Shown here: positions 59,222 to 64,000 of the stretch, piece by piece
How positions within the stretch are numbered: position 1 is the first letter of the stretch
How the letters are laid out: each line of letters begins with the position of its first letter
Source: Cronobacter turicensis z3032
GTDB lineage: Bacteria; Pseudomonadota; Gammaproteobacteria; Enterobacterales; Enterobacteriaceae
Direction of reading: 5' to 3'
DNA: 64,000 nucleotides
NCBI GenBank assembly: GCA_000027065.2
Contig: FN543093.2
Coordinates: 3,414,074-3,478,073, forward strand
Notes under the pieces: generated by a model
Told to the model about the DNA's origin: nothing
What the model saw: the letters and a program-made list of their open reading frames with translations, nothing else
Databases searched by the model: none
Position numbers and translations under genes: made by a program

Positions 59222-60637
59222 TTAAGCCAGATTCACCACGGAAGAACGAATCGCTTCCGCGTCGGTTGAATGTTGAAACCAGGCGAGCTGCTGGTGGAGC
59301 TGCACCACTTCGCCTACAACGAGCAGCGCGGGCATCGGCGCGTCTTTCGCAAGCGTACTGAGGGCGTCGAGCGTGCCGGTCAGCACGCGCTGGTCGTCGC
59401 GCGTGCCGCGGCTTATCACCGCGACCGGCGTCGTGGCGTCACGACCATGCGCGATAAGCTGCTGGCTTATCTCCGCCGCTTTCATGGTGCCCATATAGAT
59501 GGCGAGCGTCTGACGGCTTTTCGCGAGCAGCGCCCAGTCGAACGGCTCGCTGTCCGGTTTATAGTGGCCGGTGACGAACACCACGCTCTGGGCGTAATCA
59601 CGGTGAGTCAGCGGAATACCCGCGTAGGCCGTGGCGCCGCTGGCCGCCGTAACGCCGGGCACCACCTGAAACGGCACGCCTGCGACTTTGGCCGCTTCCA
59701 GTTCTTCGCCGCCGCGCCCGAAAATAAACGGATCGCCGCCTTTCAGGCGCACCACGGTTTTGCCCTCACGGGCGAAATCAATCAGCATCTGGTTGGTCTC
59801 ATGCTGCGCCACCGCGTGCGCGCCCGCGCGTTTCCCCACACAGATGCGGTCGGCGTCGCGACGCACCAGATCCAGCACGCCGTCGCTCACCAGATGGTCG
59901 TAAAGCACGACATCCGCCTGCTGCATCACCTGCAAACCGCGCAGCGTCAACAGCCCGGCGTCGCCGGGGCCCGCGCCCACCAGAATGATTTCGCCCTGCG
60001 GGCCTTGCGGCGCGTCCAGTTCGGCTTCCAGCACCGCTTCGGCGGCGCGGGTGTCACCTGCGGCCATCAGGCTCGCAAAGCGGCCGCGAAAGGCTTTTTC
60101 CCAGAAGCGACGGCGTCCGTCGGTCGTGGGTATACGCGCTTTAATACGATCGCGAAAACCGCCCGCGACCTCGGCCATCCGTCCGAGGCTCGCAGGCAGC
60201 AAGGATTCAATTTTCTCGCGCAGCAATCGCGCCAGCACCGGCGCGTTGCCGCTGGAGGAAATAGCGACGATAAGCGGCGAGCGGTCGACAATCGACGGGA
60301 AAATAAACGAGCACAGCGGCTGATCGTCCACCACGTTGACCAGGCGCTGACGGGCATTAGCCTCATCAAAAACCCGGCGGTTGAGCGCGGCGTCGTTGGT
60401 CGCCGCGATAACCAGAAACACCGCGTCGAGCTGCGCAGGCTCAAACGACGGGGCCAGCCAGCGCAGCGCGCCTTCCTGCTCCAGCGCCGCCAGCTCCGGA
60501 TGCAGTTTTTTCGCCACGACAGAGACGCAGGCGCCCGCGCGACGCAGCAGCGCGATTTTACGCAGCGCCACTTCGCCGCCGCCGACGACCAGCACCGGGC
60601 GTTGTTTCAGTTGAGCAAATAACGGGAGATATTCCAC
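59222..60637 (-). CDS. cysG: Siroheme synthase CysG (operon copy)
   Basis: A 471-residue trifunctional enzyme: dehydrogenase/ferrochelatase N-terminal half ([46 protein letters not shown]) and SAM uroporphyrinogen methyltransferase C-terminal half ([48 protein letters not shown]). Siroheme is the cofactor of the sulfite reductase encoded by cysI nearby. The start is a GTG at 60637 ([10 protein letters not shown]), by match to the family opening; the open frame runs 27 codons further. E. coli K-12 has no cysG at this spot (its gene is beside nirBDC). Confidence 0.93.
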   Translation of the reverse strand: MEYLPLFAQLKQRPVLVVGGGEVALRKIALLRRAGACVSVVAKKLHPELAALEQEGALRWLAPSFEPAQLDAVFLVIAATNDAALNRRVFDEANARQRLVNVVDDQPLCSFIFPSIVDRSPLIVAISSSGNAPVLARLLREKIESLLPASLGRMAEVAGGFRDRIKARIPTTDGRRRFWEKAFRGRFASLMAAGDTRAAEAVLEAELDAPQGPQGEIILVGAGPGDAGLLTLRGLQVMQQADVVLYDHLVSDGVLDLVRRDADRICVGKRAGAHAVAQHETNQMLIDFAREGKTVVRLKGGDPFIFGRGGEELEAAKVAGVPFQVVPGVTAASGATAYAGIPLTHRDYAQSVVFVTGHYKPDSEPFDWALLAKSRQTLAIYMGTMKAAEISQQLIAHGRDATTPVAVISRGTRDDQRVLTGTLDALSTLAKDAPMPALLVVGEVVQLHQQLAWFQHSTDAEAIRSSVVNLA

Positions 60638-60881
60638 GGCGATACAACTCGCTAACAACAGGGGACCAGAGGGGACTATAGGGGGAGGCCGATCGCAGAT
60701 GAAATTACGAATTGGCATTTATAGTTCCACAAAGGAATAAGGCGGCAGAAATGCAAATACCAAAAAGTGCTTAAGCCGTGAAATTTCGGGCGTTTAACGG
60801 TAAATCAAATTGTGTAACCGCCGTCACAGTTTCATACTAAGCGCCACGATTTGATCGCGCTTTTTTGAGTAAGGACGTTCT

Positions 60882-61871
60882 ATGTTTTCCGCAGTGCGCC
60901 GCGGCACCCTGAGCCTGGCGCTGAGCGTATGCTTCACCCTGCCCGCTTTCTCGCAAACGCTTCACTCCGGCGCTATCGCCAGCGAGCAAACCCGTCACAT
61001 CGCGACGTTATTTCCTGGCCGCATGACCGGCACGCCTTCAGAGATGCTCGCCGCAGACTATCTGCGCCAGCAGTTCGTGCGCCTCGGGTATCAGAGCGAT
61101 ATTCGCGCGTTTCACAGCCGCTATATCTATACCGCCGGAAACCATCGCACTAACTGGCAGAACGTGACCGGCAGCACCGTGATTGCGGCCCACGAGGGCG
61201 CATCGTCGCAGCAGATCATCATCATGGCGCATCTGGACACGTATGCGCCGCAGAGCGACGCGGATGTCGATAACAATCTCGGCGGGCTGACGCTACAGGG
61301 CGTGGATGATAACGCGGCGGGCGTCGGTGTGATGCTGGAGCTGGCGGAGCGCCTGAAAGATGTGCCGACGCGCTACGGCGTGCGCTTTATCGCCACCAGC
61401 GGCGAGGAAGAAGGCGGCATGGGGGCGGAGAATCTGCTTAAACGCATGAGCGCGATAGAGAAAAAACAGACGCTGCTGGTGATTAATCTCAGCCATCTGG
61501 TGGCGGGGGACAAACTCGCATTTACCAGCGGTAAAAGCACGCCTGCCGCGGTGCGCCAGCTCACACGCGACAGCGCGCTGAAGCTCGCGCGGCGCTTTGG
61601 CATTCCGGTGGCGGCCAGCAGCGCGTTGCCTGCGGATAATGACGCCGCCGCGTTTGATAAAGCAGGCATTCCGGTACTGTCGGTTTCCGCCGTCAATGAC
61701 GCTGCCCGCCATCGCGGCCGCCACGCGCTCGCGGCCGTGGCGCATAATGCCCGCGAGGATAATCTGCAATATCTGGATCAGACGCTGCCAGGACGCATCG
61801 ATAAGCGCTGTCGCGACGTGATGCGCGTACTGCTGCCGCTGGTGAAAACGCTGGCGAAAGCGGAGAAGTAA
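60882..61871 (+). CDS. iap: Alkaline phosphatase isozyme conversion aminopeptidase Iap
   Basis: A 329-residue M28-family periplasmic aminopeptidase with a Sec signal (cleavage after about AFSQ, residue 25). Metal and catalytic motifs IIIMAHLDTY, GVDDNAAGVGVMLELAE and TSGEEEGGMGAENL are intact. It trims N-terminal Arg from alkaline phosphatase in E. coli. Here it is only 28 bases from cysH; the CRISPR-Cas locus that separates them in E. coli is absent. Confidence 0.93.
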   Translation: MFSAVRRGTLSLALSVCFTLPAFSQTLHSGAIASEQTRHIATLFPGRMTGTPSEMLAADYLRQQFVRLGYQSDIRAFHSRYIYTAGNHRTNWQNVTGSTVIAAHEGASSQQIIIMAHLDTYAPQSDADVDNNLGGLTLQGVDDNAAGVGVMLELAERLKDVPTRYGVRFIATSGEEEGGMGAENLLKRMSAIEKKQTLLVINLSHLVAGDKLAFTSGKSTPAAVRQLTRDSALKLARRFGIPVAASSALPADNDAAAFDKAGIPVLSVSAVNDAARHRGRHALAAVAHNAREDNLQYLDQTLPGRIDKRCRDVMRVLLPLVKTLAKAEK

Positions 61872-61898
61872 AAAAGCGCGCCTCCGGGCGCGCTTTTT
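61871..61898. terminator. Bidirectional terminator between iap and cysH
   Basis: AAAAAGCGCGC-CTCCGG-GCGCGCTTTTT, the whole gap between the two convergent genes. Confidence 0.92.
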
Positions 61899-61899
61899 A

Positions 61900-62634
61900 T
61901 TAGCCTTCGTGCAGACCGCACTCGCGTTTAAGACCGAAGAATCGGGTCTCTTCTTCCGCCATGCCGGGCTCCCATTTGCGGGTGGTATGGGTATCGCCCA
62001 CCGAGAGATAGCCTTCGTCCCACAGCGGATGGTATTTCAGCCCATGCTTCTGGAGGTACTGATAGACCGTACGGTTGTCCCAGTCGATAATCGGCAGGAT
62101 TTTAAAGACGCCGCGCTGCACGCCCAGTACCGGCAGATTCGCGCGGCTGCCGGACTGATCGCGGCGCAGCCCTGCAAACCAGGTTTGCGCGTTAAGTTCT
62201 TTCAGCGCGCGGTTCATCGGCTCGACCTTATTGATGTCGTTGTATTTCTCAATCCCCTCAACGCCCTGCTCCCACAGCTTGCCGTAGCGCGCTTCCTGCC
62301 AGGCCGGGCTTTGTTCGGCGCGGTAGATTTTCAGGTTCAGGTTGAGCTTTTCGGTCAGCTCGTCGATAAAGCGGTAGGTTTCCGGGAAGAGATAGCCGGT
62401 ATCGGTGAGGATCACCGGAATATCCGGGCGCTGCTGTGTGACCAGATGCAGGCAGACCGCCGCCTGAATGCCGAAACTTGAGGAGAGCACAAACTCGCCC
62501 GGCAGGTTTTCCAGCGCCCAGTTGACGCGCGCTTCGGCGCTTAACGCTTCAAGCTGCGCGTTGGTGTCGGCGAGCGCGTCGGCGCGGGCCTCTTTTTCCA
62601 GTGCGTTCAGCGCATGTAGATCGAGTACAGACAT
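61900..62634 (-). CDS. cysH: PAPS reductase CysH
   Basis: A 244-residue thioredoxin-dependent reductase (family 244). [17 protein letters not shown] is the PAPS loop, and the catalytic Cys is in the C-terminal KRECGLHEG. Reduces PAPS to sulfite. Followed upstream by the repeat cluster and cysI; cysJIH order as in E. coli. Confidence 0.98.
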   Translation of the reverse strand: MSVLDLHALNALEKEARADALADTNAQLEALSAEARVNWALENLPGEFVLSSSFGIQAAVCLHLVTQQRPDIPVILTDTGYLFPETYRFIDELTEKLNLNLKIYRAEQSPAWQEARYGKLWEQGVEGIEKYNDINKVEPMNRALKELNAQTWFAGLRRDQSGSRANLPVLGVQRGVFKILPIIDWDNRTVYQYLQKHGLKYHPLWDEGYLSVGDTHTTRKWEPGMAEEETRFFGLKRECGLHEG

Positions 62635-62693
62635 GTGAACCTCGCTTGCATGAATGTGATACCGGTGCGGCGGTGACGCGCCAGGCGCGTGCT

Positions 62694-62827
62694 GGCGGGT
62701 GCGCTGCGCTTACCCGCCCTACGGAAATATCAACCTTTCGTGTGGCGGCGGGTGCGCTTACCCGCCCTACGGAATCATCCGTTCTGGCAGAATCGTTGTA
62801 GGGTGGATAAGCGCAGCGCATCCACCG
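62694..62827. repeat. Three palindromes of the GGGTGCGCTGCGCTTACCC family
   Basis: Unit a at 62694-62723 is complete. Unit b (62744-62771) lacks five core bases (GCGGGTGCGCTTACCCGCCC), a natural deletion variant. Unit c (62797-62827) is inverted, with the TGGATAAGCGCAGCGCATCCA arm variant also seen near 3980. They fill the cysI-cysH gap, so they lie inside the cysJIH transcript. Confidence 0.87.
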
Positions 62828-62850
62828 TTACCGCCCGCCACCCTAACCGC

Positions 62851-64000
62851 TTATTCCCAGAAATCCCGCGCCGGATCGAGCACCGGACGGATAATCCCGG
62901 CGCGCACCGTGAAATCGCCAAACCCTTCGCCCGGCTCGCGCTCCTGCGCCCAGCGGCCGACCAGCTCGTCGATATTATCGAGGATCTCCGACTCGGTGAT
63001 GTTTTCACGATACATCCGCGGAATACGCGTACCGATGCGGTTGCCGCCCAGATGCAGGTTGTAACGCCCCGGCGCTTTGCCCACAAGGCCCAGCTCCGCC
63101 AGCATCGCGCGGCCGCAGCCGTTCGGGCAGCCGGTCACGCGCAGAACAATGTGTTCTTCCGCCAGGCCATGCTTCGCCATGATCCCGTCGACCTTATCGA
63201 TAAACTGCGGCAGGAAGCGCTCCGCCTCGGCCATCGCCAGTGGGCAGGTCGGGAAGGAGACGCACGCCATCGAGTTTTCGCGCTGCGGCGTCACACCGGC
63301 CATTAGTCCGTGGGCGCGGGCAATCTGTTCGATCTTCGCTTTATCGCCTTCCGGCACGCCCGCCACGATCAGGTTCTGGTTGGCGGTCAGCCGGAAATCG
63401 CCTTTATGGATCCTGGCTATCTCTTTCAGCCCGGTTTTCAGCGGCTTGTCCGGGAAATCGAGAATACGGCCGTTTTCGATAAACAGCGTCAGGTGCCATT
63501 TATCATCGATGCCTTTCACCCAGCCGATGCGATCGCCGCGACCGGTAAATTCATACGGACGAACCGGCTCAAAGGTGACGCCTGCGCGGCGCTCTACTTC
63601 CGCTTTAAAGACGTCAGGCCCGACGCGCTCCAGCGTATATTTGGTTTTGGCGTTTTTACGATCGGTACGGTTGCCCCAGTCGCGCTGGGTCGTCACCACC
63701 GCTTCGGCCACCGCCAGCGTATGCTCCAGCGGAATATAGCCAAACTCGGTGGCGGTGCGCGCATAGGTTTTCTTGTTACCGTGCTCAATAGAGAGCCCGC
63801 CGCCCACCAGCAGGTTAAAGCCCACCAGCTTGCCGTTTTCCGCAATGGCGATGAAGTTCATGTCGTTTGCATGCAAATCGACATCGTTTTGCGGCGGCAC
63901 CACGACGGTGGTTTTGAACTTACGCGGCAGATAAGTCGCGCCGAGAATCGGTTCTTCGTCGGTGGTCGCCACTTTTTCCTGATCGAGCCAGATCTCTGCG
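62851..64000 (-). CDS. cysI: Sulfite reductase hemoprotein beta subunit CysI, C-terminal part
   Basis: About 383 codons of the C-terminal portion; the gene runs off the right edge (family about 570 residues). The 4Fe-4S/siroheme ligands are seen in [20 protein letters not shown] and [13 protein letters not shown] (CX5C and CX3C). Reduces sulfite to sulfide with CysJ. Paired with the operon cysG that makes its siroheme. Confidence 0.97.
   Translation of the reverse strand, partial: AEIWLDQEKVATTDEEPILGATYLPRKFKTTVVVPPQNDVDLHANDMNFIAIAENGKLVGFNLLVGGGLSIEHGNKKTYARTATEFGYIPLEHTLAVAEAVVTTQRDWGNRTDRKNAKTKYTLERVGPDVFKAEVERRAGVTFEPVRPYEFTGRGDRIGWVKGIDDKWHLTLFIENGRILDFPDKPLKTGLKEIARIHKGDFRLTANQNLIVAGVPEGDKAKIEQIARAHGLMAGVTPQRENSMACVSFPTCPLAMAEAERFLPQFIDKVDGIMAKHGLAEEHIVLRVTGCPNGCGRAMLAELGLVGKAPGRYNLHLGGNRIGTRIPRMYRENITESEILDNIDELVGRWAQEREPGEGFGDFTVRAGIIRPVLDPARDFWE

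Noticed and set aside
59270..60622. A 450-codon plus-strand frame
   Set aside because: Antisense to cysG, whose protein is fully recognisable.

Overview
This is a 64-kb chromosomal stretch from an enteric bacterium (Enterobacteriaceae). The protein sequences, the high-GC coding style and the gene order point to Cronobacter or a close relative such as Franconibacter; the genus is an inference from overall resemblance. Most of the window follows the Escherichia coli order alaE-ygaC-ygaM-nrdHIEF-proVWX-emrRAB-luxS-micA-gshA-yqaAB-tRNAs-csrA-alaS-recX-recA-pncC-mltB, then mutS-rpoS-nlpD-pcm-surE-truD-ispFD-ftsB-ygbE-cysCND, iap, cysH, cysI. Comparisons with E. coli here are from memory.

Layout. 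1-4.3 kb is accessory: a small secreted-amidase-type effector with its overlapping periplasmic immunity gene, a soluble FIST-domain chemoreceptor, yqaE, a DUF2158 gene and an unrecognised gene. 4.8-13.8 kb carries alanine export (alaE), ygaC, ygaM, the manganese-type class Ib ribonucleotide reductase operon behind two NrdR boxes, and the proU osmoprotectant importer. 14-19 kb holds an MFS exporter, a probable ygaZ remnant and emrRAB. 19-33 kb has a CHASE4-PAS-GGDEF-EAL protein, luxS, the sRNA micA, gshA, a tRNA-Ser/4x tRNA-Arg operon, csrA, alaS, recX-recA with a perfect LexA box, pncC and mltB.

After mltB, where E. coli has the sorbitol operon and later the hyc/hyp genes, there is an accessory block (33.5-39.7 kb): a polar amino-acid ABC importer, a KTSC protein, a Tsr-like chemoreceptor with an excellent sigma-28 promoter, a GNAT acetyltransferase, and a second copy of the effector/immunity pair. 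The mutS-rpoS interval, a known variable spot in enterics, carries an ecdBCD-type phenolic-acid decarboxylase operon with a divergent MarR regulator, plus a LysR/MFS/NTF2-like cluster. The right end is the stress and sulfate-assimilation region: rpoS-nlpD-pcm-surE, a DUF1493 insertion, truD-ispF-ispD-ftsB-ygbE, a cysG-cysD-cysN-cysC operon, iap, cysH and the start of cysI/J. The iap-cysH junction, which holds the type I-E CRISPR-Cas locus in E. coli, is empty here.

The most interesting items are the paralogous effector/immunity pairs about 38 kb apart without any secretion-system genes beside them, the dispersed GGGTGCGCTkCGCTTACCC palindrome family, the exact 135-bp tRNA array with a downstream tRNA 3'-end repeat, and the decayed ygaZ-like ORF.
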